Assembly (NCBI GenBank): GCA_020725805.1
Contig: DYEF01000108.1
Span: 1-15,801, forward strand
From: Bdellovibrio sp.
GTDB lineage: Bacteria; Myxococcota; SpSt-1050
Direction: 5' to 3'
Length of the DNA stretch: 15,801 bases
In this document: positions 1-9,500 of the stretch, piece after piece
Layout of the letters: each line of letters starts with the position of its first letter
How positions within the stretch are numbered: the first letter of the stretch is position 1
The notes under the pieces: generated by a model
What the model was told of the DNA's origin: nothing
The model's database searches: none
What the model saw: only the letters and a program-made list of their open reading frames with translations
Translations under genes and position numbers: made by a program

Positions 1-40
1 AAAGTAGTGTTTCCCTCTATAGACTTGGGGGAATTTCTTA

Positions 41-223
41 TCAAGAGGTCTCTGGGATACCCCATTTTCTATATATCCCAGTGCAACGCAAAAAGCTCGG
101 TGGAGTGCTAATTATCAATATTTTTAATATTGACAAGAAAGAAAAAACCCAGGTTATATATCCTGATATTTTTCCACTATAGAACAATAATGGATGAATC
201 GATGCTTTTCCAATAATATGCAT
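41..223 (-). pseudogene. Probable truncated 5' part of a small membrane protein gene (isoprenylcysteine methyltransferase-like N-terminus)
   Basis: The start codon at 223 has a strong ribosome site: AAGGAGA lies 6 bases upstream on the minus strand, so this was probably a real gene start. The first 40 residues (MHIIGKASIHPLLFYSGKIS, then a hydrophobic stretch) resemble, from memory, the N-terminus of isoprenylcysteine carboxylmethyltransferase-family membrane proteins, which normally run to about 150-220 residues with several membrane segments. Here the frame stops after 60 codons, and the segment after residue 40 is no longer hydrophobic. It does contain a GIYR tetrapeptide reminiscent of the family's conserved GxYxxxRxPxY motif, but the rest of that motif is absent. 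I infer a deletion or frameshift. The alternative is a spurious ORF with a chance ribosome site. An open frame also runs off the window on each strand here, so the left edge is ambiguous. Confidence 0.35.
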
Positions 224-641
224 CTTTAATCTCCTTGTGAATTATTTGAAAACCCATCGTTTAATTAATAATATTAATTGTTAAAAAGTAAAAAATGTCT
301 TTGTTCTTCATTCGTCTTTTTTTCTTTGGTCTTAGCCACCCAATCATTTCAAACAACTCGTTTATAACCGTATTGTGCATATCCTCTTCATTACTATTTT
401 GGACATTCCCGCATATATCATCCGGATACCACTTGTTTCCTTTAATTGTTTTAATTCTGTATACCAATTCTGTCATATTCAGAAGACTTTTCTACCTTTT
501 TGGTTCATCGTAATCATTATTATTATCCTAGCAACACTTTATAATTTGCAATCATAATATTGTCAAGAATGATTGAGGCATAGGAAAATCTGAATTACCC
601 AGCTGTGTATATGATTAAGAATATACCTCACACTGCAAAAT
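224..641. other. AT-rich intergenic stretch, no convincing gene
   Basis: The DNA is clearly more AT-rich than the gene-bearing part of the window. One minus-strand frame (476 to 261) could encode 71 residues that are hydrophilic and not recognised by me. It lacks a ribosome site, and an in-frame TAG lies six codons before its ATG, so I do not call it a gene. The plus-strand frames are low-complexity Phe/Ile/Ser runs. No clear terminator follows the hydrolase gene that ends at 642 on the minus strand. Confidence 0.5.
263..279. repeat. 17-bp perfect AT-only palindrome
   Basis: AATTAATA and TATTAATT flank a single central A. It lies about 40 bases upstream of the start codon at 223 (minus strand), a position that would suit an operator or promoter element for the decayed gene. 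The local DNA is so AT-rich that a palindrome of this length could arise by chance. Confidence 0.3.
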
Positions 642-2312
642 CTATTTGCTGAATGTGACTTTTATTGTGTATTCCCCGGGGTATTCTTTGCCTGAAGAAT
701 CGCTGAATGTGTCTGCTACAATGTAGTAAGTTGCAGGGCTTACCGCAGATGAAAATGATGTATCTGCCCGTGTGATGCAGGTGTTCGGGTCGAGATTTTT
801 GAGTAAATGCACATCGATATCGACTCCCACACCGTCTGTCACTGTTACAGTTACCGTCCCGCTCTGGGAGAATGTTACTTTATAGACATATTCGGGACCT
901 TTCTCTCCCTTTGTCGGTGCACAGGAGTAATAATTAAAGGTATCCCTTCCGGAATTCTTTGTGTTTCTGGTATCGGTAAAAGGGAATGATGTGATTGTTA
1001 TGATATCGCCCACATCTGCCTTTTTCAGACCAACTGAACACCAGTTTTCAATCCCTGATAATACCTCGCATCTCCTATTTGCACTTTCGTATCCAGTATA
1101 TTCCCCCTTTAAGGTATATACCCCGGGCAAAAGGGAGAACTGAAAGAGGGCATTGGTGCTGTCAGCAAATCTGGTCTCTGATGTCTCTGCCACAGTTACT
1201 TTTGCGCCCTTTAATCTGACTGACATATCTGCCTCACCTGAGCCTTTGTCTTCATAGACAATACCTTTAACGACTTCTTTCTGGGTATTGATACCTGTGT
1301 CCGAGTATCCTGCATCAGAGAGATTCTCCGGAACAAAATTCAGATTCAGTGTGTATGTCCCGTCATATACAACCCCTGTAGAACCTACAAAAGTATCGGC
1401 AGCGATATAATAGACCCCCGGCTCCAGTTTTACTTTGAAGGATTTGTCGTTTCTTATTATGCATTTGTTCGGGCTTGGTTCTGTCAGAAGATGTATATCA
1501 ATATCTACTCCCGTTCCGCTCGTTACAGATGCCTGAAGTTCTCCTCTCTGTTTGATTTCGAATTTATAAAGATATTCTGCACCGCTCTCATTTGTGGATG
1601 AGGCACAGGAGTAGTAATTAAACTGTTTGCAAAAAGAGTTTTCTGTATTTCTTGTATCCTGATAAGGGAGTGACGGGATATTTATTATTACAGGACAATT
1701 GCTTTGAGCAGATGATTCAGTTATATTTTTATATCTTCTTGCAGTATAACCGCTTAAAAAACTCCAGCCACCGGTCGTATTGAGTCTTACCTTGCTTGCG
1801 CTACCTGATGCCTCGTAGAAGATAGGTTTTCCGCCCGAGTCGAAGTGAGAAAATAGCACAACGTGGCTACCCGCCTTGTTAAAGATGTCTCCTTTCTTAA
1901 CTGAGTTTTTGTCAATTACATAGGAAATCTCTGATATGTTTGAAGTGGTATACCGCTTCTCCTGCCAGCACTTTGAGACATATCCCGAGCAGTCAACTCC
2001 TGTTGTACACCATAGGACTCCGTCTTTCGAGTGTGAGCCGGCTCCGTAGCCCTGTTTTATTTCGCTGTCGAATTCTGCAAGTGTCTTATATCCTCCCCAA
2101 TCATAGGGGACACCTGTATATGTGCCGGGGGTGTAGTCGCTTGTATAGGATGAGGAGCAACTCGCCTTTGTATTCGCTGATGTGCAGGTCCATTTGTGGT
2201 CTGCATAACTCTTTGCTATCTGCATTACGGTGTCACGGTCAATAGAATTTGCAGTGAGGGGGAGACAAATACAAAAAACAATAATAATCGCTTTTATTAT
2301 TCTACTCTCCAT
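642..2312 (-). CDS. Secreted NlpC/P60-type hydrolase with two PPC-like domains
   Basis: The product is 556 residues. Residues 1-23 form a signal peptide. Residues about 28-195 look like an NlpC/P60 papain-like domain: GVPYDWGG (67-74), catalytic Cys108 in GVDCSGYVS, His150 in GSHVVLF after KKGDIF, and Glu167 in FYEAS as a possible third residue. Such domains usually cut peptidoglycan stem peptides or other amides. Residues 208-328 and 437-556 are two related copies of a PPC-like beta domain sharing D-T-R-N-T, FNYYSCA, GVDID-HLL and YYI-ADTF. Residues 345-432 between them resemble a carboxypeptidase-regulatory-like beta sandwich (LLPGVYTLKGEYTGY). The protein should act in the periplasm or outside the cell. 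The start overlaps the upstream lipoprotein gene by 16 bases and has GGAGGTG just ahead of the ATG, so the two are co-translated. Domain calls are from motif recognition; the substrate is unknown. Confidence 0.82.
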   Translation of the reverse strand: MESRIIKAIIIVFCICLPLTANSIDRDTVMQIAKSYADHKWTCTSANTKASCSSSYTSDYTPGTYTGVPYDWGGYKTLAEFDSEIKQGYGAGSHSKDGVLWCTTGVDCSGYVSKCWQEKRYTTSNISEISYVIDKNSVKKGDIFNKAGSHVVLFSHFDSGGKPIFYEASGSASKVRLNTTGGWSFLSGYTARRYKNITESSAQSNCPVIINIPSLPYQDTRNTENSFCKQFNYYSCASSTNESGAEYLYKFEIKQRGELQASVTSGTGVDIDIHLLTEPSPNKCIIRNDKSFKVKLEPGVYYIAADTFVGSTGVVYDGTYTLNLNFVPENLSDAGYSDTGINTQKEVVKGIVYEDKGSGEADMSVRLKGAKVTVAETSETRFADSTNALFQFSLLPGVYTLKGEYTGYESANRRCEVLSGIENWCSVGLKKADVGDIITITSFPFTDTRNTKNSGRDTFNYYSCAPTKGEKGPEYVYKVTFSQSGTVTVTVTDGVGVDIDVHLLKNLDPNTCITRADTSFSSAVSPATYYIVADTFSDSSGKEYPGEYTIKVTFSK

Positions 2313-3364
2313 TTTGTCACCTCCACTCTGTCTTTGTAAACAAGCATTGCGTAAACCGTTCCGTCTTCTCCTATTATTATATCCTTAAACGGTATGGTAT
2401 AAACATCCAGCGGTATTTCAAGCGGTTTTGACCAGTCTTCATCTTTTGTACCTGCCCTGATGACGAATCTTTTCACGCTGACTGTCTCTTTGCTGCCGCT
2501 GTCAGCCTCTACAAGGAGATACGCTCGTCCCAGACTGTCGGTATCAATGACCGATATCGACAGGATTGGAAGGCCTATTGCGATTTCAATCTGACTTTCT
2601 GTATTGCCTTTATATTCGGGATTCTGGTCGCGTGAACTCATAAAGAGCATAGAGATACCGGAGGATATTCTCTTGGTTCTCAAGAAGAGGTTTTCCCCGC
2701 GCGATATCAGGGACATAAACGGGATATGGAGACCGGAATCATTAAGTCTGTAGGATTGCTGGTCACCGTATCGGAGATAGATATTGCCTTTGACTGAGTT
2801 ATAGATACCACCGAAGTCAGATACCATTGGCAATCTGATGGTTTTTAATAAATCTGATAGCGATTTCGAATTTGCGGAGAGGATGTATAACAGGTTGTTG
2901 CTCATATCGGCAACTGCCAGCTGATTGTCAGCTGATGTCGTTATGTCTATAAATGACTTTGCCCTTTCTCCGAGCGAGATTATATTACTAAGTGTTCTGT
3001 CGGGTCTGAAACTTTTTATCGAGGAATTGATGTTGTCGAGTATATGGAGATTTCCGTTCTTATCTACTGTAAAGCTCATAGGTCCTGACGGCAATTCATC
3101 TTCTCCTCCTTCGCGGATTCCTATTTCACCTTCCTTATTGCCTGTCGGGAAGATGATATTGTCTCCTGAGACAAATATCTTTGAATTGCTCATATCGGTC
3201 TTTTTTATAATGGCAGGTTCTTCTCCTGCAGGTTCTTCCTGTGTTATTCCGTAGTCGGGAAGTGTTGAACCGGCATCAGTCTTTGTGAATTCAGCTGAGA
3301 TCCATTCACGCTGGCAGGAAAGTAAAAATATTATGGCCATAAGTAATAGAATTAACTTCCTCAT
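2297..3364 (-). CDS. Lipoprotein with NHL-like (beta-propeller) repeat
   Basis: The product is 355 residues. It starts with a lipoprotein signal: two basic residues, a hydrophobic run and a lipobox LLSC with Cys17 as the lipid-modified residue. A linker rich in Glu and Pro follows to about residue 60. Residues 92-120 (PMSFTVDKNGNLHILDNINS) match the look of an NHL or six-bladed propeller blade, and weaker repeats with a D/N-x-x-G-x-x-Y/L pattern follow near 145-160, 189-198, 274-284 and 331-341. This suggests a propeller used for binding rather than catalysis. GGAGG lies 8 bases before the ATG, which supports the start. The gene is first in a two-gene unit and overlaps the NlpC/P60 gene, so the two products probably work together at the envelope. 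I recognise no specific family, and the propeller call is an inference. Confidence 0.72.
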   Translation of the reverse strand: MRKLILLLMAIIFLLSCQREWISAEFTKTDAGSTLPDYGITQEEPAGEEPAIIKKTDMSNSKIFVSGDNIIFPTGNKEGEIGIREGGEDELPSGPMSFTVDKNGNLHILDNINSSIKSFRPDRTLSNIISLGERAKSFIDITTSADNQLAVADMSNNLLYILSANSKSLSDLLKTIRLPMVSDFGGIYNSVKGNIYLRYGDQQSYRLNDSGLHIPFMSLISRGENLFLRTKRISSGISMLFMSSRDQNPEYKGNTESQIEIAIGLPILSISVIDTDSLGRAYLLVEADSGSKETVSVKRFVIRAGTKDEDWSKPLEIPLDVYTIPFKDIIIGEDGTVYAMLVYKDRVEVTKWRVE

Positions 3365-3440
3365 ATAATATCCTCCGGTTCATAAGATAGTAATAAACAG
3401 ATATTAGCTGATATAATGTATGTGTTTTCCACGGGGATAA

Positions 3441-3469
3441 ATATTATCAGAAACAGCAAAAAAATTCAA
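3441..3469 (-). promoter_or_regulatory. Candidate promoter for the lipoprotein / NlpC-P60 unit
   Basis: On the minus strand TTGAAT (3469-3464) is followed after 17 bases by TAATAT (3446-3441); the alternative -10 GATAAT (3448-3443) gives a 15-base spacer. The -10 region is part of a GATAA-N3-TTATC inverted repeat (3436-3448). This places the transcription start roughly 70 bases before the ATG at 3364. I saw no terminator or RNA gene in the rest of the 381-base divergent region. Confidence 0.4.
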
Positions 3470-3672
3470 GTATAGTAAAATTGTCGGTCTGTTTTGAAGA
3501 ATCACAAACCCATCTGTATAAGTGCTAAATATATACTAACTTATTGATTTTTTGATTAAATAGCGGAATAAATCAGAAGGGTGCTATGTATAGAATGTTT
3601 TAGAGCGTTTAATTGCTGGTAGAGAATTTTTTATATTAACTTTTTGAAACTTTCTTAGTCTAATATATTGAC

Positions 3673-3702
3673 TTGAGTGCGGATAAGTACTAATGTTTTA
3701 AT
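3673..3702 (+). promoter_or_regulatory. Candidate promoter of the marR-efflux operon
   Basis: TTGAGT (3673-3678), an 18-base spacer and TTTAAT (3697-3702, five of six matches to TATAAT) form a plausible sigma-70 promoter. An overlapping alternative is TTGACT (3668-3673) with TAATGT 17 bases on, whose -10 is poorer. The preferred -10 runs into the palindrome at 3700-3723, so a bound regulator would block RNA polymerase. Confidence 0.45.
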
Positions 3703-3723
3703 AGTTCTAATTATAGAACTATT
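3700..3723. promoter_or_regulatory. Palindromic operator, probably bound by the adjacent MarR protein
   Basis: Two perfect 10-base arms, AATAGTTCTA and TAGAACTATT, flank the spacer ATTA. The site is 22 bases upstream of the marR start codon and overlaps the candidate -10 box. MarR dimers typically bind near-perfect palindromes of this size in their own promoters, so autorepression is the natural reading. That this MarR protein binds here is inference from position and symmetry. Confidence 0.65.
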
Positions 3724-3745
3724 TTAACGTTGGAAGGAATACCCG

Positions 3746-4222
3746 ATGGACCAGAAATTTAGTAAGGATCTTCTGGAATTATCAAATCTGATCAAGGATT
3801 TTTATGGTTTACTCGCACATAGCGGAGAACAGCGGACTTTATCTGTTATGTATGAATCTCAGTTAACACTTCCCCAGATAGTGACACTTCATTACGTATC
3901 CAAGTGCGGTGCGTGTTCGATATCTTCAATATCTGAAAGAATCGGGCTCACCCTCGGTGCAACCAGCCATCTTGTAGACAGACTGGTCCGCAAGGGGTAT
4001 CTGAGTCGTCATGAAAATCCGAAGGACAGGAGAATAAAACTGATAGAAATCACAGGTAAGGGAAATGAATTTCTGTCGAAATTAAATGAAAGCCGCACTG
4101 CCGACCTTGTAAGTGCTCTCTCCGTCCTTGACAACGAACTCGTTATTAAACTCAGGGATATCCTGATAAATGCAACTGATAAATTCAGAAAGGCAAAAGG
4201 TGAAAAATTATGTCAAAAATGA
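3746..4222 (+). CDS. MarR-family transcriptional regulator
   Basis: The product is 158 residues, the usual size for MarR regulators. A winged helix-turn-helix occupies about residues 40-110: helices around 57-86 including ISSISERIGLTLGATSHLVD, then RLVRKGYLSR and the wing NPKDRRIKLIEIT with the D-x-R signature (Asp94, Arg96). The N- and C-terminal helices would form the dimer interface. AAGGA lies 7 bases before the ATG. The last 13 bases overlap the start of the outer-membrane factor gene, so it is the first gene of the efflux operon and most likely its repressor, relieved when a ligand binds. Cys54 and Cys57 sit at the start of the DNA-binding domain and could be redox-active, but this is only a possibility. 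Confidence 0.92.
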   Translation: MDQKFSKDLLELSNLIKDFYGLLAHSGEQRTLSVMYESQLTLPQIVTLHYVSKCGACSISSISERIGLTLGATSHLVDRLVRKGYLSRHENPKDRRIKLIEITGKGNEFLSKLNESRTADLVSALSVLDNELVIKLRDILINATDKFRKAKGEKLCQK

Positions 4223-5553
4223 TAAGCCCCTTTGCATTTTTTCTGGTCTTTCCTGCTATTCTTTCTGCTGAAGAGAGGCTCAGCCTGAGTTTTGAAGAGG
4301 CTATATCGATTGCATTGAAGAATAATCCTCAGGTACAGTCTTTAAGAGAACAGATTCTTGTTTTTGAGAAAAGGGAAAAAGAGGCATTCTCGGGATTTCT
4401 ACCGCAGCTTAACGCCTCTGCCGTATATAAAAGAGCTACATCCAATTCGCCCGCACAGGTGGGTCTTAAGATTCCGTCATCCCTCTCTACTATGACAAGC
4501 TCCATAACCGGCAAGAGGGAATCTATGGATTCCTATAACAACTATTCACTGGGTCTAACTTTGAATCAGCTTGTATGGGACTTCGGAAAGACCTCCGGTC
4601 AGTATGAATCTGCAGGTTATCTTTTAAAATCCTCCAAAGACGACCTCAGAAGTAATCTCGATAATCTTGTAATCAATATCTATCAGAGTGTTCTGAATTA
4701 CACCCTTAACAGGGAGTTATATGAGGCGGCTCTTTTATATGAAAAACAGATGGAAAATCACCTTGAAATGGCAAGGGCACAGGTAAAGGCCGGGGTCAGG
4801 ACCAATATTGATATCCTGAGAGCCGAATCTGATTTTTATAACGCAAAAATAAACACCCTGAAAATTCAGAATAATCTCAAACTTATAAAATTAAACCTGA
4901 AGAATCTGCTCGGAATTCCGGATGAGACGGATATCGAGGTATCTGTGCCCAAAAAAGAGGAATATCCGGAGCTTAAATCAGAAAACAACTATGAATATAT
5001 TCAGAAGAGGGCAGAATATCTTTCATATAAAAACAAGATTGAATCCTTAAGGTCATCCCTCAAATCGGCAAAATCAGGATACTTCCCGAATATTTATCTG
5101 ACCGGCGGTCTTACATACTCGGGGTATGATACAGACAATATGGTTTACAACTGGAATCTGGGTGCTGCTCTCAGCTGGAATATCTTTTCGGGATTTTACA
5201 CCTCATCCTACGAGGAAGAGGTGAAGGCTCAGATAAGAATGTACGAGGCTATGCTTAATCAGACGATCAGGAATCTCTATCTTGAGATTGAAAGTGCAAA
5301 AATACTTTATCTGGAGGCAAAGGAGAAACTGAACCTCAATAAACTGCTTATGCAATCCGCAGAGGAATCCCTTAGCCTTACTGAGGCGCGGTATAAGAGC
5401 GGGCTCGGGACGTTTCTGGAAGTATCTGATGCGCAGAATGTTTTTATCGGCGCAAAGAATGCATATATCCAGGCAGAGTATGACCTTGTTCTGGCTACGG
5501 CAAAGCTAAAGAAGGCACTCGGGTCATTGGATTATATAAGGGAAGGAGACTAA
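4210..5553 (+). CDS. TolC-family outer-membrane efflux protein
   Basis: The product is 447 residues, typical for the family. Residues 1-20 are a signal peptide ending LSA; there is no lipobox Cys, so unlike OprM-type members it should not be lipid-anchored. The internal duplication of TolC proteins is visible: residues 27-240 and 258-440 each contain F-x-P-x-hydrophobic at the first strand (FLPQLNASA 63-71; YFPNIYLTGG 291-300), a second strand (LTLNQLVWDFGK 116-127; ALSWNIFSGF 320-329) and a long helical G-x-x-T/F-x-x-x-hydrophobic motif (AGVRTNIDILRAES; SGLGTFLEVSDAQN). It should trimerise into the outer-membrane channel and periplasmic tunnel of the exporter encoded by the next two genes. 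AAAGGTG precedes the ATG; a second ATG three codons on is a possible alternative start. Confidence 0.93.
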   Translation: MSKMISPFAFFLVFPAILSAEERLSLSFEEAISIALKNNPQVQSLREQILVFEKREKEAFSGFLPQLNASAVYKRATSNSPAQVGLKIPSSLSTMTSSITGKRESMDSYNNYSLGLTLNQLVWDFGKTSGQYESAGYLLKSSKDDLRSNLDNLVINIYQSVLNYTLNRELYEAALLYEKQMENHLEMARAQVKAGVRTNIDILRAESDFYNAKINTLKIQNNLKLIKLNLKNLLGIPDETDIEVSVPKKEEYPELKSENNYEYIQKRAEYLSYKNKIESLRSSLKSAKSGYFPNIYLTGGLTYSGYDTDNMVYNWNLGAALSWNIFSGFYTSSYEEEVKAQIRMYEAMLNQTIRNLYLEIESAKILYLEAKEKLNLNKLLMQSAEESLSLTEARYKSGLGTFLEVSDAQNVFIGAKNAYIQAEYDLVLATAKLKKALGSLDYIREGD

Positions 5554-5557
5554 AAAT

Positions 5558-6595
5558 ATGTCATTCAGAAAAGTTTTTGTCTTACTGATTCTCTTTATGG
5601 TTTCTCTCTCGTGCTCAAAAAAGCAGGGCGATATGAATAAGGGCTCACCAAAGAGAGTGAATGAACCTGTCACAATATCGGTGGAAAAGCCGAAGAAGGA
5701 GATGATTGAACTTGTGATTGAGACGACAGGCACATTATACCCGATCGAAGAATCCAATGTGGCTTTTGAGGTTGACGGGAAGGTTACAGAGGTATTAAGG
5801 GACCTCGGTGATTATGTTAGAAAGGGCGATGTCATTGCAAAAATATCTTCCGAGGAATATGCCCTTAAGAAGGCTCAGAGTGAGGCTGACCTCAAGAATG
5901 CGGATGCAGAGGTCAGAAGGATTGAGGAACTTTTTGAAAAGAAGTTTGCCACTGAACAGCAGCTTGATGTTGCAAGGCGTAATCTGAATGTGGCAAAGGC
6001 ACAATATGACCTTGCCTTCAAGAAACTATCAGATTGTAATCTGAGAGCACCGATAAGCGGATTCATTTCGAAACGAATGGTCAATGCCGGTGAGTATGTC
6101 AGAACAGGTACGGCGGCTTTCTATATTGTCAATACCTCATTTCTGAAGTTTAAGACCGAAATTATGGAGAAGTATTCGGATTATGTAAAGCTGAAGGACC
6201 GTGTGCTGATTGAGACTGGTCCGGGTTTTGAGGTAGAGGGTTACATCTATAGAATATCTCCCTCCGTAAATCCGGATTCACGCGCATTCCCGGTTGAGGT
6301 CAGGGTGGAAAACAAAGATAATGTCCTTAAACCGGGTTCGTTCGGTAAGGGGAGAATATTTGCGTCTTTTAAATATCCGGCTCTCACTGTGAGTGAAGGT
6401 GCTGTAACTTTCTTCTCCGGTATTCCCAAGGTCTTTCGTGTTGCTGACTCAAAAGTCTATGAGCAGAATGTGACGATCAAGGAGAGGGTGGGCAGAAGAT
6501 TCGTTGTTGAGTCGGGTATTGCCGAAACGGATACAATTGCCTCAACACTCACAGACATACTTTCAGATAAACAGACCGTTATTGTAAAGGAATAG
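5558..6595 (+). CDS. RND efflux periplasmic adaptor (membrane fusion protein), lipoprotein
   Basis: The product is 345 residues. A lipoprotein-type signal ends at Cys19 (VSLSC); the residue at -3 is Ser, so the lipobox is imperfect, but a Ser-Lys-Lys linker follows as in AcrA-like adaptors. Residues 66-98 and 160-192 are the two halves of the lipoyl-like domain (VAFEVDGKVTEVLRDLGDYV; LRAPISGFISKRMVNAGEYV). Residues 99-157 form the alpha-helical hairpin that contacts TolC, residues 195-270 the beta barrel, and the rest the membrane-proximal domain. It links the inner-membrane pump to the outer-membrane channel. AAGGAGA lies ahead of the ATG, which is 4 bases after the preceding stop, and the pump gene begins 3 bases after this one ends. 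Lipid modification would rely on enzymes such as those encoded downstream at 12625-14922. Confidence 0.92.
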   Translation: MSFRKVFVLLILFMVSLSCSKKQGDMNKGSPKRVNEPVTISVEKPKKEMIELVIETTGTLYPIEESNVAFEVDGKVTEVLRDLGDYVRKGDVIAKISSEEYALKKAQSEADLKNADAEVRRIEELFEKKFATEQQLDVARRNLNVAKAQYDLAFKKLSDCNLRAPISGFISKRMVNAGEYVRTGTAAFYIVNTSFLKFKTEIMEKYSDYVKLKDRVLIETGPGFEVEGYIYRISPSVNPDSRAFPVEVRVENKDNVLKPGSFGKGRIFASFKYPALTVSEGAVTFFSGIPKVFRVADSKVYEQNVTIKERVGRRFVVESGIAETDTIASTLTDILSDKQTVIVKE

Positions 6596-6598
6596 TTT

Positions 6599-9500
6599 AT
6601 GAACGCCCTTACATTATTCATAAGACGTCCGGTCCTTGCGACGATGCTGACTCTCCTTCTCGTTGTGCTTGGCAGCTTTTCGTATATGAGGCTGGGTGTG
6701 GACCTTATGCCGAGAATCGAGTTTCCTATAGTTACGATTACGACTGTCTGGAAGGGGGCAAGCCCCGAAGAGGTAGAGGCTCAGATTACAAAACCTATCG
6801 AAGAGGCCGTCAATACCGCGCAGGGGATTGACGAACTTCGCTCTTCGAGTATGGAAGGTGTCTCCCGTGTTGTGGTGAGATTCAAACTCGAGAGACCGAT
6901 TGCCGCTGCGGTACAGGATATCAGGGACAGGGTTGCCACAATCGTTCAGTATCTGCCGCAGGATGCGGAATATTCGGTGATAAGAGAGGTCGATATAGAT
7001 GCGAGCCCGGTGCTTACCATCTCCGTCTCTTCCGACAAAAGGGACCTGAAGGAACTCTCTGAGATTGCAAGACTTAAGGTCAAGGAATCTATCGAAAATG
7101 TAACAGGTGTCGGGGCGGTCTATCCCTCAGGCAACTGGGTGAGGGCAGTAAACATATTTCTGAACGCCGATAAACTGAAGCTCTACAATATCCCGGTTTC
7201 GAAGGTAAAATCTGCTATCGCATCACAGAATATCGAGATACCCTCCGGAAGGATAGACAGGGAAGACTCCGAATTTGTTCTGAGGACTATGGCGAGGGTT
7301 GAAAAGATTGAAGACCTGAAAAAGGTAATCGTTCACAGGGTTCAGGACAAACAGATAACGCTTGCAGATATATCTGAAATTGAAGACTCGGTTGAAGAGC
7401 CGAGGACGCTTTCGAGGATATGGGACAAAGAAAGCTCTAAGCCGCGACTATCGGTTGCATTACAGGTTGTCAAGCAATCCGGTACGAATACCGTTGAGGT
7501 GGTTGAAAATGTAAAAAAGAGATTAAAGGAGATTACCCCGCTTCTGCCCGCAGATATCAATTTGAAGATCGTTGGTGACCAGTCGGTTTTTATCAAGAGG
7601 TCATTGTCCGAACTCAATCTGCATCTGATACTGGGTGCGATACTTGCCTCGCTGATGGTTCTGTTCTTTATGAGGAATCTCAGAGCAACATTGATTGCGT
7701 CTGTTGCCATACCGACATCCATTATTGCTACCTTTATCTTTATGAGGATTATGGGATTTACCCTGAACAATATGACTTTGCTTGGACTGACGCTCGCAGT
7801 CGGAATAGTTATAGATGATGCAATTGTGGTGCTTGAAAACATATATCGTCACATCGAGGAGTATGGAAAATCTGCATTCGAGGCGGCTCAGGACGGTTTG
7901 AAGGAGATAGGTCTTGCCGTTATTGCAACTACCACTTCACTGGTAGTCATATTTCTGCCGGTTGCTTTTATGGAGGGTATGATAGGGAGGTTCTTCAACG
8001 AGTTTGGTCTTACTACGGCTGTTGCAATCGCAGTCTCACTCCTTATCTCGCTCACTCTTACCCCTATGCTCTGTTCGGTCTTTCTGAGAAGAAAGAAGAG
8101 CGGGGAACTTTCGAAGGAGAACAGGATATACAAATGGTTCGAAAATTCATACAAATACATCATTGAATGGGGACTCAAGCATCCTTATATCGCCCTTCTG
8201 GTTTCGGCACTCATATTTTTATCCACATTCCCGATTCTCTCTGTCTTGGGTAAGGATTTTATGCCTATGGACGACAGGGGTGAATTCCTTGTTAATGTAA
8301 CTGTCCCGGGCGGTTCTTCGCTCTCCAAAACTGATGCAGTCTTTCAGAAAATAGAGAAGGATATCCAGTCAATAGACGGAATTATTCTGACCCTTACGCA
8401 GATAGGTTCATCCGGACTCGGCTCGGAGGATGTAACTCAGGGGTCTATATATGTGCAGATGGTAGACCTGAAGAAGAGAGACTACAGTCAGCTCTCTGTT
8501 ATGAGAAAGATAAGGAGTATCCTCAAGAGATATCCCGAACTCAGAACCAATGTCTCGGAGTTCGGAGGTATGAGCGGAACAAGGAGCGGTTATGCATTCA
8601 GCTACGAGTTTACCGGACCTGAACTGAAGGAACTTATGAAATATTCCGATATTATGGCAGCAAAACTCAAAGAGGACCCGAGATTTGTGGACGTAGATAC
8701 CTCTATGTCACAGAGGTCTCCTGAGGTGAGGATTATTATCGACCGCCAGAAGGCGATGGATCTGGGTATAACACCCTCTGATCTGGCACTCACCCTGAGG
8801 ACACTCGTGGCAGGGGAGAGAGTTTCAAAATACAGGGACGGAGCAGAACAGTATGACGTCTGGATTAGGCTTGACAGAAAGGACCGGAGTGATGTTGACA
8901 GGATTATGAACCTGCCGGTTCTCTCCCAGAAGGCGGGCCTGATTCCTGTCTCTTACTTTACAAGGACAACCGAAGGGAATGCACCCGTTGAGATCAAGAG
9001 ATACAACAGGGAGAGGCTTGTTACGATATATTCGAATCTCGAGAATATCGACCTCGATACAGCGATAAAAAAGTTTAATTCGATCAAGGATTCACTCAAC
9101 CTGCCGTCCGGATATAAGGGACAGAGCTCAGGCAGGGGTAAATTCTTCGGAGAGACGATCGCAAATTTCCTTATGGCATTCGGAATGGCATTTATTTTTA
9201 TGTATATCGTTCTTGCAGCGCAGTTCGAAAGTTTTGTCAATCCGGTCATTATTCTTTTATCACTACCGCTTACCCTGCCTTTTGCCTTCCTCTCACTTCT
9301 TATGCTGGGTGAATATCTGAATCTTTACAGCATCCTTGGAGTATTTATGCTCTTCGGAATAGTCAAGAAGAACGGTATTCTGCAGATCGATTACACCAAC
9401 ACCTTAAGACGTGAGGGGAAACCTCTTTACGAGGCAATCGTTGAGGCAAATCTGGCGAGGCTAAGACCAATCCTCATGACCACTTTCACACTTATTGCAG

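Noticed and set aside
103-111. GAGTGCTAA resembling half of a CIRCE heat-shock operator
   Set aside because: The partner half TTAGCACTC is absent 9 bases upstream and no chaperone gene is near.
295-513. 72-codon hydrophobic plus-strand open frame near the left end
   Set aside because: Phe/Ser/Ile low complexity in AT-rich DNA, no ribosome site, overlaps another weak frame on the other strand.
7342-7842. 166-codon minus-strand open frame
   Set aside because: It is antisense to the RND pump across well-conserved membrane segments; its Ser/Ile-rich composition is what an antisense shadow gives.
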